A stretch of DNA of 64,000 nucleotides from Dirofilaria immitis (lineage: Eukaryota; Nematoda; Chromadorea; Rhabditida; Onchocercidae). A model generated the notes under the pieces. It did no database searches. It was not told the DNA's origin and worked only from the letters and a program-made list of their open reading frames with translations. Shown here piece after piece: positions 1 through 11,967 of this stretch (position 1 is its first letter; every line of letters starts with the position of its first letter). The position numbers and the translations under genes are program-made. Where the stretch lies: the NCBI GenBank assembly GCA_024305405.1, contig JAKNDB010000092.1, positions 1,705,501 through 1,769,500 on the forward strand, in the 5' to 3' direction.

Positions 1-63
1 CACAAAAATGAAATTTCATTTTCCCATCCTTTAATGACATTTTCTTATCGCATATCTATTCAT

Positions 64-132
64 CTATATATGTATATATTGTATATATATATATATACAT
101 ATATCTATCTATCTATATATGTAGATATATAT
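64..132. repeat. AT/ATCT microsatellite
   Basis: Run of TA and TATC/TATG units; low-complexity sequence seen directly. Confidence 0.9.
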
Positions 133-685
133 TTTTCTATCCATTTTATTTGCATTTATTTAAAATCATTTCAAGTGATGTAAAAGAAAATTTACGATTA
201 TTTGTATTTCTCTCGCACACAGAAGAGGTAAATTATAATATGTAAAGTGTTTTAGAAATGGACTAATTTATAGAAGGTTAGTTAGTTTTACCGAAATAGT
301 TCATCTTTACTTTCATATCACCCTATATCAATGATAGTACTAAATAGTTATCAGCAATTATTTTTATATGCATATTATAATTATCGAAATCCACTAAATC
401 AATGTTTTAACATTGAATCCGGTCATTATTCAATTATTAGCTGCTTTATTTCCGCTGAATCAAGTGGCATTATTCGCTTCCTTAAATCAAAGTTGTATTA
501 TTTCATAAAGTTTCACTCGCATAGTTCAAAGTCTTTTGTGAAAATCTAATTATCACCCAATCACTTCCTAAGTGATGAAGCTAAGTCTACATGAATGGAG
601 AGTATCAAGAATTAGTTGCATTTTTTCTCGAACAATTCAATAATTATCATTCAAGGTGGCATACATTGTAATAATGATCGATGTA

Positions 686-708
686 ATATATATATATATA
701 TATATATT
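686..708. repeat. (TA)n microsatellite
   Basis: About eleven uninterrupted TA units. Confidence 0.9.
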
Positions 709-1639
709 TAATAGCAGATGCAAAGTAAACATGATGACTGTTTTGTTCCGAGTACACTTTGTTATAAGATCGGCTCGGCGGTAACTTTTGCAATGAAGTT
801 GCAACGAAAAAAAAGAAAAAAGATTTTCGTTGCTTTTGTCGTTTCAACGTTATATGATTTATTTGACGAATAGAATCACTGCCAGTTCAATAATCATCGT
901 ATTTATTGATAGGTTTATGCGTTGCAATGAAATGCTATGCGAGCAACTGACTACACCACTTTAAAATACTAATATCCACACTAAATAAACAAATATCCTT
1001 TTTCCTGAAACTTTAAAGATGATGAGCTCTTTTCCAAGTTTCTTCCTGTCAGTCCAATTTTCTATAGCCAAAACTTTGGACATATCTTCTTAGATATCCT
1101 CCAAATGAGAATAGAGAATATCTGGGCTGCACATATCTTTATCTGATTCATTAAAAAGAAATCACGATTTTGTTCTTATCATCGTCTTTTCTTCTAATAA
1201 TTATTAAAATAGCAACGACGAGTAAGTGCTAAAAAAAGAAAAATAAAGATAAAAAGTTATCAATAAAATAGGTATGTGCTTGCTTTATTACTGATTAGAT
1301 AATGCTGATAATATAATTTAAACAAGAAAAATTTATAATTATGGTCTTATCAGCAAAAATTCCCATCCTCAATGGAATAATTTTGATGTGCTTAAGCACC
1401 TATTTTATCAATTACAATTATTTTTCTCGATTTTGCACTGCTCCATAAATATCCAGTTCTTTATTTATTCTTAAAATAAACCTAAATGGGAAAAAAAAAT
1501 TTGTTACGTTTATTTTTAAAAGGAAATAATGAAGAAATATGTCCTTCGGATGCTATAAAAAGATAAATGTTTCACCTACAATGTACTATATATTTAAGAT
1601 GGTTCAAACTCACTGGCATTTAGTGTTTCAGTTTTCCAG

Positions 1640-4600
1640 GTATGTCTGAATTGGCATCATATAAGTCAACAAGATTATGTCTGGCGGCTATTTAAATACA
1701 AGGATAACATGTTTACAAGACGCAAGTATACATCCATGCAGGATGGCAACATATGATTGACCACTGGAAATTAAAGCAAACCGTAACCTGAAAATTACAT
1801 TGAAATAGTCAAAAACGGAAGCTAGTATAATGCATGGAGAAAGATCAATATTCCCCTTACTTAGCCAGGCCAAGGTTATAGAACTTGAGATAAAGAGAAA
1901 CCGCTCTAATTGTTTAAGATTATAGCTGATTATCTTCGAAGTTAAACTGAAAAAATTGCTGGCATTATCATCTGATATGATATAATTTGAAGCATGATTT
2001 AAAATCATTTAAAATTATAGTGAACAATTTTATTTGTTGCACAAATCATTAACTTGAGTAGCAATGTCTTAAGTTGATATTTTTAGAAATCAAACAAGCA
2101 CTGTAAAAATCATCTCCGCATTATTATTTCAATCAAATATCATTGAATAGCATAACGATAGAGAAACATTTACTTCCTATAGAACCATTCATTTTTTATT
2201 TATTCTTTCTTTCACTTTATAGATTTTTAATAGAAAAAATGAAAACGACATCGAAATGGAAGGTGCTGAATTGTTCATCTTAATTTATACGAATTCATCC
2301 GGGTTTTAACCAATTTCTCAGAATATTGTTAGAGAAATTTATGCAAAAAGCCGCTTCAAGGAATACGATCATTTTCATTCAAATGGCAACTTCATGTAAA
2401 TGTAAGGAATGAAGATAAAATTGACCAAGTAAATATTTCAGTTATATTTCTCTTATTTACATATTTAATATCAATGATGTTGAGAAAATCTCCCTCTCTT
2501 TTTTGTCAAGATTACTGGAAAAGGCATAAAGGAACTTGGAAGGATTCATAATTTTTACGGAATATTTATCTCATTATAAGAATTATTCATATTTATCAAC
2601 AAAATTGGAAACAATTAAAAGTTGTAGGTGTTTGGAATAGGTGGTGAGAGTTGAAAACTCTTATCGTTGTTATTATCACACTTACGTAGTCTTACTGAAC
2701 TGTCACTCCAGGAGTTGCGGTTGGAATCATATGAATGCAATAATTTCATCGATGATGTGCAAAAATTATTTGATTTTCCAATAATTTTTAAAGAGATCAA
2801 AAAGTGGTAACTTAGATTTAAACACTGAAAACATTTCTGGCTTCCTTTACAACATACAAAACACTAAGCTGTATTATTATTTTATTTAAGTTAGAAGATT
2901 AAAAAACCTGCATGAAATCTGAAAAATTAGAACATTTCAAAACATTTAAAGATATGACAGAATATTTTTTTATTCACAACTCACATCACTATGCATTATA
3001 AATTTAACGAAAATCTACTAGCCACTTCTACAGCTTGGATTATTTCTGTTTTTGGAACATTTAACAATCTCACCGCAACATCTCAATGAATCGATAGTGA
3101 AGCTTCTGGCTGACTTGAGATATCTCAAATCACTGATAATCTTGCAGGTGATATACTAATATCATCATGTCCTGCAACGATAAAACTAGATTAATTGATA
3201 TGGTGAATATTTTTTTATGCAGCTTTCTTAGAATGAGAAAACATTTGCTGCAAAGGCTGTAGATTCAAAAACATGGCTATCTTTCGCGGAACGAAACAAT
3301 CATACACGAATATATTTGATTCAGGCAGGTACATTTTTGTTTCCAATAAAAATCATTTGCCGAATTGCAACAGTGAAATAATATGATATTAGTATATCAC
3401 CTGCAAGATTATCAGTAATTTGAGATGTCTCAAGCCAATAATAATAGATCATTTGAGAAGCAATCTGCATTTCATTCCTCTGTTTCTATTTTAGGAAACG
3501 ACAAAATGCATTGTTAATCCAGCCTGGATCACCAGTCTATGCTATCATATTTAATAAATCTATTGGACAACTTACCAATGAACTTATGCAAGAGGTCTTG
3601 TATCTTAGATTGCAAAATATTATTATAAGAATTGTCATTGCAGAATCTTTGTTCAGGAAAATATTCTTTTAATTCTTCATTTTTATCATAATCATCTTAT
3701 GCTTTAGATATGCTTCCTGTACCTGGAAGTCAAGTCCTCGAAAGGACTGAAAAAATTCTAATTCATAATACAGTTATCTATAAGTTTCTTAATTAATACA
3801 CTTTTCTTTCAGAATCATTAAAATTAACTTCAAATTTTATGTTTTTGATTATTCTTCTCATATATCAGGTTGTTTATTTATTCAGATTTGTTACAACTAT
3901 TCTACAACGTTGCAATTTTTTCTCCAAAAGGGTCTTGAACGTCGGTATCGTTCCCGAGAATTTATGAAACGAGTTGATATTTTGCTATCGAGCTTGCTCT
4001 CAGATGTCGTTCGTTTTCAAATACATAATTTTAACGGTCACGAAGAAATACTTTGATTATCGTTTAACTGATGTTGTTTGAAGTTAACATCATATCATTA
4101 TCATTAACATATAATTGTACTATTTCTATAACTAATATTTCCTTGCAGATAATCTAAAGCTATTAACAATACGAGAAAGGATGTGTTTTACGATTGCATT
4201 GCTGCTTGCCCAAATCGTCCGATCATATCAAATAACAATTTGTTTGAGACGTAACGCATTGCTAAAGAGGGTTCACAAAGTCATTTTTGATGGTAGCAGC
4301 AGTGACAACGATAGTTTCTTCCTTGAACCGCGTTTACTATTTTTCTTTTTATCAAAATTATAAATTTTATTCTAGGTAGGTTTTATTTTAGAGAAAGCAG
4401 AAGTGAAATTAAGATTTTTAAAATTCTTTAAAAATTTATTTACTTTGAGAAAGTAATATCATCACCGTAGAATTTAATTTTATTATCACTGATTATTGTT
4501 AATATCATCATTTTTTTTATTATCATCATCGTTATTAATATATATTTTTTTGTAAAATCAGATAGTATTATTAAATTAAAACTATCGTTTATTTACAGGT

Positions 4601-4716
4601 AAATTGGACTGATTATGCTGTGAAGAAAATTTTCGGGTCAGAAAACAATCAGAAATGGATCAAAGAGCATTATAGAAATTTCGAACTGTTTGAAAGAACG
4701 ATTCAAAACATAACGG
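1640..4716 (+). CDS. Multi-exon orphan gene, weak F-box/leucine-rich character
   Basis: Unrecognised gene assembled from separate exons. The exon at 1640 reads VCLNWHHISQQDYVW, which resembles the end of an F-box (VC..W..LS.D..LW). Leucine-rich stretches follow at about 2650-2800 (LRSLTELSLQELRLE) and 3034-3147 (LLADLRYLKSLIILQ, donor at 3148). Later exons are 3495-3594, 3708-3772, 3886-4036, 4149-4279 and 4599-4716. The last four join with matching intron phases (0, 1, 0), which is strong evidence that they are real. Read without splicing, the last exon stays open to a stop at 4947-4949. The 5' end is not found. The joins 3147/3495 and 3594/3708 do not match in phase, and the 2650 exon needs one extra A near 2654-2657. 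An AATAAA at 5062-5067 could end the transcript. The F-box/LRR idea is a guess from short stretches. Confidence 0.5.
3113..3433. repeat. Inverted repeat, ~52-bp arms, ~217-bp spacer
   Basis: The segment at about 3113-3165 reappears as its reverse complement at 3383-3433 with only a few differences. The left arm covers the end of the 3034-3147 exon and its splice donor, so the right arm is an inverted copy of coding sequence plus donor placed in the following intron. It could be a local inverted duplication or the ends of a small foldback element. No flanking target-site duplication was obvious. Confidence 0.85.
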
Positions 4717-5176
4717 GTATTACAGCCACGATCGTTACGGATTCGAAATTAACAGATATTTGTATAACAGATATTTGTATAGCTTTTAACATCTACTTAT
4801 TTTTTTGCGGTATCAAAAATTCAGTTCTAGATAACAAGTCTGCAATGATGATTTTTTTTCGATATAATTTTAGTTCTCGGAGTGTGAATAATAATTATTT
4901 GTCAGATGTAAATAAGATTACAATCTGGGATTACTTTATTTTCCATTGAATGAAGAGTATATGTCTGAAAGACTTCTGCAGTATGCCAATATTAAGGAAT
5001 ATTGGTAAAATTGGAAAGAAAAAAACCGATCAGAATTTATTTCATCTAATATCAAAGTTCAAATAAAATGAAGGAATTTTTTCGCCGCATATTTTATAAC
5101 TAATTAGTATATTTAATACCATTGAACATCTATAAAAGATAATTATCATTCATTCTGATCATTTTATATTTTTGTC

Positions 5177-5178
5177 AG
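5177..5178 (+). promoter_or_regulatory. Probable trans-splice acceptor
   Basis: TTTTTGTCAG lies 7 bases before the ATG at 5186. Together with the AATAAA at 5062-5067 it looks like an operon intercistronic junction. Confidence 0.45.
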
Positions 5179-5185
5179 AATTGTA

Positions 5186-6090
5186 ATGAGTGACACTTCT
5201 GATGCTCACGATTTCTCGATTACGTTTCTAATACGCATTATAACGATAACTTTGCCAGCAGTATCTATCATTATTTTATGCCAATTCAAAAGATGGGAAA
5301 AAAAGCAAACAGTACTTTCTGTGTCACACTTTTCTACACTGGAAAATAGTGATTCAGAGTTCGCCGACAGAAAAGTAATCGAATTCAGGATTTTAGAGAT
5401 ATTTGATATCCCGGAAAATTAGAAATTTCTCAAGATATTATCACGATCTTTTGAATAATCTAAATTATTGCTAATAATATGACAAGATATAAACAGACAG
5501 TCAGTCACCATGCGAGCTTTATTTTGCCAACAGTTTATCAAGCGATATAATCTTAGCCCATTATTCATTGGAAGAAAGTTTTACAAATATTAAATATTAA
5601 AGTTAAAATAATCACAAAAATTCCAGCAAATTATTAATGACACAATACATTCAGCGGAAAGGAAAAAGACAGCAGAACAAAATATGAATGTGAGGGTTGA
5701 TTTTCCGCTTTCGATCGACCAAACTATATTAAATAATTCAACCAAGCTATCATTAGTATCTCGTCATCCTTGTCTCGCTTCAAACAGAGCAATTATCTTG
5801 GGAATTATCGAGGAAAAGACAAGTACAACGAGCTTTTATCAGCTATGACATAATATCGGAGACTTTGAATTAAAATATAAGAGAAAAGGTATTATTTGTT
5901 TATGATTTGGCAATTTCAGGCGGTGAGTCATACCAGTGCGCCAGTTATAGGACAACTGAAATCTGTCGAAGCAATGCATAAAATTGGAGAGACACCATTG
6001 TGGACAAAGACAAACCAAAGCATTGAATATGTGGCTGATAGCGGTTCAAAAAGGCAGAAGTGCAAAAATCGAGAGTACTCATATTCTTGA
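5186..6090 (+). CDS. Small single-pass membrane protein, orphan
   Basis: Two exons, 5186-5374 and 5920-6090, join in phase 0 at good sites (AAA|GTAATC, TTTCAG|GCG), giving 119 residues. I do not recognise it. Residues about 14-34 form one hydrophobic segment (FLIRIITITLPAVSIIILC) followed by KRWEKK, which suggests a single membrane span with the basic side in the cytosol. The tail is polar and ends in Lys/Arg-rich and Tyr-rich sequence (SGSKRQKCKNREYSYS). A splice-acceptor AG at 5177-5178 lies 7 bases before the ATG with no upstream coding exon, so the start is probably made by spliced-leader trans-splicing. An AATAAA lies about 110 bases upstream of that acceptor, which is nematode operon spacing. 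Confidence 0.6.
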
Positions 6091-6315
6091 ACAGCCAGGC
6101 ACTCAAGAAATGAGATACCTAAAAATAGATTATCGATCGATTTCTGATTTGCAGCAACTTCTCACAATTATTCTAATATCGAATGAATATCTAAAGATTC
6201 CTTTCCAAATTTCATTGTACTGAGTCATCAATTACACTTTTAAATAATTAGTAAGATTGTATGCCATCATTTTTTCTAATATTCTTCCATCATCTATTTT
6301 ACACTTACTCTTAAG

Positions 6316-7467
6316 ATGTCATTTAAGGGAAAAAATTATCAAATTATTGGTGATTTGGATAGTACCGATACATCATATGAATATTCGATGGATAATACTC
6401 TCATTATGGAATCACTCGAAATGATTAGTCTGTCTCTTTAAAAGAAATAATGCGAATATACTTAAGGCCAAGAAATTACCAAACCATTTTTTTGGCAGAT
6501 AATTAGTTAAAATTCGATTTTATTTTAGAGTGCAGTGAAATAAAGTGTTAGTTTAAAAATTTCAATTTTAAATCACAAATCAAATAACATCAAACCTATA
6601 TTTTTAATAGCACTGAATGATGTTGTAATTCCAGAAGGAAAACATGATTTGGTACTGGAAGGTGAAGAGATCGATCATCAAATAGAAAAAATCTCGCAAA
6701 AGAGTATAATATAACTTTGCTCTATTAAATGGAAATATTAGATATGATGATTTCAAAATGTAACAATTCCGTACAACGTTCTTCCATAACAAAGGAAATT
6801 TTGTAAATATATAGAGTAGGTCAAATCCAAGTTGAATTGATCAAAGCTACTCAAAGATTTTTAATCATATCATATTCGCTGTAAACTAAATTTGGTGACA
6901 ATCTTTGGCGTGTGGAACAAATTAGTTAATCTATGCTTAACACTTATTTCTTTTGAGGTGATTCATCAGACTATTCACTATTCAATTCTCAATCATCGAA
7001 GCGAGATATTCGAGAACAACGGCTGCGATTACTCAGATTAAACACAACTGTAGCCAGGCGAGCAGCTGCTGCACTAGAAGATAGTTTGCTTTCTACAACC
7101 GTTCCGAATAAAAAGAAAAAGCCGATAGTAAAAGCGGTTAGTTTTAAGTTGCAGTATATTTCAAAATTTTGATATTGTTTTTCTTAGTCTAATATGCAAA
7201 AATTTGGAATGATTTTTGAGATATTTCAAAGCATAAAAATTTGTCCTCTGGAAATCCACAATAATATAAATGGTAAGAGCTGATCATGAAAAGATATTCG
7301 ATATAAAAGAACATTGCATAAAAAGTTACGGTAAGGTTTTTGTTTTTTTTTTTTATCATATGACCATCGCCAAGTGATAAAAATAAAATAGAGAACTGTG
7401 TTTATAGGCCAAACAAGAAATTCTTCAAATCGAAGACACTCAAGATAAATTAGAAGTGCATACTTAA
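6316..7467 (+). CDS. Small charged orphan protein, 116 aa
   Basis: Three exons, 6316-6427, 6958-7136 and 7408-7467, join in phases 1 and 0 at canonical sites and give 116 residues. The first third is acidic and Ser/Tyr-rich. The middle is a basic helix-like segment (REQRLRLLRLNTTVARRAAA), followed by NKKKKP, a possible nuclear localisation signal, and an acidic tail ending KLEVHT. The alternation of charge suggests a small nuclear or ribonucleoprotein-associated factor, but no family is recognised. The ATG directly follows a polypyrimidine tract and AG (6314-6315), so it is probably trans-spliced. The stop of the preceding gene is 225 bases upstream on the same strand, consistent with a shared operon. 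Confidence 0.65.
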
Positions 7468-7706
7468 CTTGAATTTTTGTTCATGAAGTTAATTTGTGAG
7501 GATTTTAACTTTATAAATATGATACTTAATAAAACAAATTTGATGGACTATTATCGTAACAAATGTTTTAAATCGTAAGAGCTTTTTACTCTATACGTCT
7601 TAAAAATTACTATTAATACAATCCCATCAATCATCTCTATATATTGAAAAAATCGCTTTTTACTATATAATACTTGTAAATATAAGAAAAGATATACCAC
7701 AAACAT

Positions 7707-8629
7707 TCATTCGTTTTTCAACGATAAAAATTTCAAATTCTGATGAGATCGATCTCGGTCACTAATAATTAATTTGCACGGATCACTAATAGGCCAGTCG
7801 ATGGCCAGTTCTGGAGTCAAACGGATTTACACCAAATTCCACTTCTGCATTGTACATCGCTGTACATTTGTATGTTACATGAGCTCCATTCTCCGATAAA
7901 ACCTGATATCCAAATTTTACAGGATACAGTGAAGAGGTCAAACATGATATAAGTTCGAATTAGTTGTAACAATCTTGTTTCTTCAAATGGCAACACAGAC
8001 ATTAATGGAACCCATGAAGAGATTTGTAAAGCATAATTTTAGTATCATTTTTAACCTACAAAATTAGAAACAGAGAATTAAGTAAAAAAATTACATAAAA
8101 TCCATGCAAAAACCCGTCCGGTATCCAAAAACTTGTACGTGTTTCTTCATTTAAGATAACACCATACCACTTCCCAAATGTTTTCGACGCTGGTCTTATA
8201 TCAACAGCGACATCGAATATTGCACCACTTATAACCGATACCAGCTTACCCATCCCTGGTTGTGCATGTAAGCCACGTAAAACGCCAGATTTCGAATAGG
8301 AATGATTATCCTTAAATACAAGAGATAAAAGCAAAGATGACAATTGATCGTAAGGCTTGGAAATCTCTGCAAGTTTGCATATTCCTATTAGTCATCACCA
8401 TTATTTAGAAAATGTCCAAATTATAAATCGAAAGTTATTTTAATAATGAGTCTACCTGCTTAAATTTTTCGAAGAATCCTAAAGAAACTAATTCATATTC
8501 GTTGTATGATTCCACGAAATAACCGCGAGCATCCGGAAAGAGTTTGGGTCGGATAAGCTTCAGGCCATCAAACTGTTCGATACTTTCAATCTCTAGTACA
8601 GTTCTTTTCAACATTTTACTGAAGTTCAT
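7707..8629 (-). CDS. dTDP-4-dehydrorhamnose 3,5-epimerase (RmlC family)
   Basis: Converts dTDP-4-keto-6-deoxyglucose to dTDP-4-keto-rhamnose in dTDP-L-rhamnose synthesis. Nematodes carry this pathway and link it to cuticle and surface-coat formation. Exons are 8629-8456, 8310-8095 and 7902-7707, joined in phase 0 with GT-AG introns of 145 and 192 bases. Cupin-fold motifs are clear: LFPDARGYFVESYN, GVLRGLHAQPGMGKLVSV with the active-site His, DVAVDIRPASKTFGKWYGV, WIPDGFLHGFYVLSE and VTYKCTAMYN, then AIDWPISDP and LIISDRDR at the end. The last exon has a one-base frame slip near 7815: the frame through VEFGVNPFD stops soon after, while the conserved C-terminus lies one frame away. With one base removed the product is about 194 aa, normal for the family. 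Sequence error or recent inactivation are both possible. Confidence 0.93.
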
Positions 8630-10776
8630 CGACTGAGAATGTGGAAATGGTCACTTGGACCTAAGCAGGTTTATTAAAATAATATATACAAATAAAACAT
8701 ATCAAATGACTGTCAATAATGCACTCTTGTAGCAAATGGAAAAGATCTCGACATTTTCTACGTAACAAGTAGAGGAGAAAAATCCGTTGCAATTGCTCAA
8801 TTATATCTGGAAGAATAGATTTCCCGAATGACCTTATTTTCAACTTTGCATATCATTTTATGTACTTCATCAGACTTATTTTGCAAATTATTTCTATCAG
8901 GTTCAAACAAGCTCTTCCTAAACGGTAAGTTGAAATAGAACTATAATCTTTAGCATTGTTTCAGCGGCATTTCATAAAATAATAATACTATGTACATGAA
9001 GAATAAAACGGGTTTTAGCACTAGGTATGATAATAAATGCAGGCAGATAAGATATCAATTTCACCGAAAACCCACAAACCAAAAAAACAGATATGCTTAA
9101 ACGTTACTACAATAGCATAATAATAATGCAAATAAAAATTTCACTTTTCCTCATTTACTTACAAATGTGATAAATAATAAAATAGACAAATCGTAAATAG
9201 AGCTAATTTTATTATTTTTTAATTTAATTTTAATTGGACGGTTAACCGGATATGGCACCGAATTTTTAATCATTACATACTTACTAAATATTCATTCAGC
9301 TTTCTTACATGAAGCACATGAATTTACATGAATCCCTCACAAATTTAATGCATAATATAACACTTTAAAATCATAATTTCTCATTAGTTTGAATAATTTC
9401 GTATAGTGGGCAGAATCAGGAATATTAAGGTTAAATCGTCTAATTCACACTTAAATCGTCTAATTCACTTCATGGCACTTTACTTTTTCATCATCTAAAA
9501 TCAGTCTTAAAAAGAGCGTGATGAATTGAAGGAATTGCTACTGTTGAGCATATATCAGATTAAAAATTGCTGATAGCTTCCCATACTCCATGATCCTTTT
9601 CTAAAATTTTGACTTTTACATATATATTTTCTGCATATATTTGTAAACAACACATTCAAAGACCCGTAAAGGAATGCAACAACATAAAATTAATTAATAT
9701 ACTGCTTTTAAAAATATCACATAAAACATCTTAAAAAAATCACGATTAAAATTTCCATTTATTCCGCTTTTTATCCCTAATTTCTGAAAACCTTTTCCCC
9801 ATACCTAATTTAAGTAATAAACTTGTAAGAAGTTGATATTTCATTGAACCAATACGATTGAACAAGAAACTAATTCCCCTCCTCCAAATCTAAATGAACC
9901 AAGAACTCTCAATAAATCACGACACTGATAAAATCTTGACATCCAAATAATACCGATATTGATTTCGGCGAGATAGAGAAATTTCTTCCTGCCTGACAGT
10001 ATACGTTTAAATGAATTATAGCCAACATTATTATAGTGATTGCAAGTTGGTAAGAATGTCAGTTAAAACTCAGCCAAAATGTTACGAAAGAGTTCACTTC
10101 GTACCCTATCGTTTTCTGTATTATCTTCATTTATAAATAAATGAAAATGAAGATATCGTTAAAAGCATACAGTATATAAATAACAAGAACATTCATTATT
10201 AAGAACATAAAATTAAGATAAATATAATATAAAAATATATAAATACCAGAAATGAGAGCAATCTTCAAAAGAAAGCCGAAATATCATTAGATTACTTCTT
10301 GTTGATGTCGGAATATTTTCCAACAAAAATTTCAAGAAAATAAACGGTGGAAAACTCGATTAAATCGATTAAATTTAATAAAATGCGTCAAATAAAGGCA
10401 AGGATACTTCGTAAATATATCTCTGTCAATAAATGAAAATTAATTTGGCGACTGATGTTGACATTCACTGGACTGGACAAGTAGAATCAGTGCATTACTG
10501 ACATGAAGAAAATTACATGAACTTCACAATTCTAATATTTTGTTGATGAAATAAAATATTAATATAAAAGACTACTAATTCTACAAACGATGAATTAGTT
10601 TTCATACAAAAATAAGACCTGAAGAAATTTTCAGAGAATTCAAATCTGGCAGAAAAGTCGAAAATAAGAATTCCTGCTAAATCAACTTCTTACTTTTTCA
10701 TCACTTTGAATGTTGATTCTGATTCAGAACCTTATATGCAAATAAATAGTTCCTTATTATTACATCAGTCATGCAG
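8630..10776. other. Intergenic, no gene seen
   Basis: About 2.1 kb between two minus-strand genes. It holds short AT-rich frames only. A 22-bp near-tandem duplication (TTAAATCGTCTAATTCAC core) occurs at about 9432-9469. It probably includes the promoter of the epimerase gene and the 3' end of the RYBP gene. Confidence 0.5.
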
Positions 10777-11967
10777 TTAAATCTTTTTCAAACACGACTG
10801 CTTAGGCGAAGCACGTCTTTCTAATAATTTCTTCTCATCCTCACGTTTTCTATATTCTATAATGCAAGCAGGTATACCCTTTACGGTAACTATATGCTTT
10901 TTGGCTGAGGATCTGATGATCAGTGAATCACGCAGTGATATAACCTGAAAAATAGATGTCTTTCAAAAGAAAAAAGATACAGAAAACACATTGAACATTA
11001 CATTAACTTAAAAACAAATTAAATATGTTCCTCAACAATCTTTCAATGATTTTAAAACCTTGACTTTTCACTCAGTAAAAATCCCATGCAAAAATTAACA
11101 AGGAAATGAGAATCCTGAAATTTGTAAAACTTTTAATAAATGTACATTAATAAATCCAAAGAATTAAACTTAAAATATACCCGTTTATTATTAACTCTAG
11201 AGGTGACTGTAGATTTTGTGACACCAGAACCAGACGAAGTGCTCTCTGGAGAATGCCGAGAAGTGCTTGGTGAATCAGCTGTTGGTCGTCCGACTCTTCT
11301 TCTGCAATTTCGAAGTAAAAATTAAAGTAACTAGTCAAGTCCAATTAGAAACTTTTGCCATCTGATCTTATCGACATTAAATCTTCTATTCTCAATAATA
11401 ATTTTGATCTGTGTTATTCGCTGGAAATCAAAATATATTCAAATTAAGCAAAACAGCAAATGAACTTCGGTTTTTCAGCAAGACTTTGTTGAACAACAAA
11501 ATTCTGCACAACTGTATGATGCTGCACAACATTTTGATTCAGACGTGGTTTTCTTGTAGATGTACCTTTTCTGAAATAATGAAATTTTCGATGGAAATTT
11601 ATTCTTAGAAGATACTGCAAATTTGGATTACTAAATCTCAACAATAAGTTTAGCACAATTTATTTTTCGATGAAGTGAAATATAGAAAAAGGATAAACAT
11701 AAGTTGCCTTCCTTAACTATTATACAGTGAATATTTAAAATGTACTTATTAAAATGGGAAATGATAAAAAAAATACGGGAATTCATAGATGTTTTCCTGA
11801 AAAGCTTAACTCATAGTTCAGTTAAAATAAATAATTAACCTTGTATCACACATTTCGCATTTGAATGCCTCATGTCGATTTCGAAATGTACAGACGGTAC
11901 ATTCCCAACTTCCTGGCTCGAATCCTTCATCCTCCGCTTTCGAACGACTTCGCTTCTTAGTAGACAT
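10777..11967 (-). CDS. RYBP/YAF2-type Polycomb cofactor
   Basis: RYBP/YAF2 proteins bind RING1 and YY1, and form part of variant Polycomb repressive complex 1 in the nucleus. Four exons (11967-11840, 11570-11466, 11301-11181, 10944-10777) join in phases 2, 2 and 0, giving 173 residues. Residues 21-40 form a RanBP2-type zinc finger, WECTVCTFRNRHEAFKCEMC, with C23, C26, C37 and C40. Next comes the family signature KGTSTRKPRLN, then VGRPT, a Ser/Thr-rich linker, and a C-terminal part (IIRSSAKKHIVTVKGIPAC) matching the RING1-binding beta-hairpin of RYBP. The N-terminus is basic (STKKRSRSK). All splice sites are canonical and no frame breaks are seen. The assignment is based on finger plus signature order. 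Confidence 0.93.

Larger units (their letters stand above)
1..1639. other. No recognisable gene
   Basis: AT-rich sequence with microsatellites near 64-132 and 686-708. I read both strands and found only short frames without convincing splice signals or protein-like composition. It may hold the 5' exons or promoter of the plus-strand gene that becomes readable at 1640. Confidence 0.5.

Noticed and set aside
1688..2008. 106-aa minus-strand open frame
   Set aside because: No splice signals, motif or start context; it lies opposite the start of a plus-strand gene and has the hydrophobic, Ile/Leu/Ser-rich composition expected of chance frames in this base composition.
7707..8629. Bacterial (endosymbiont) transfer of the rhamnose epimerase
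   Set aside because: The gene has two spliceosomal introns, and nematodes are known to have their own dTDP-rhamnose pathway; nothing in base composition sets it apart from its neighbours.
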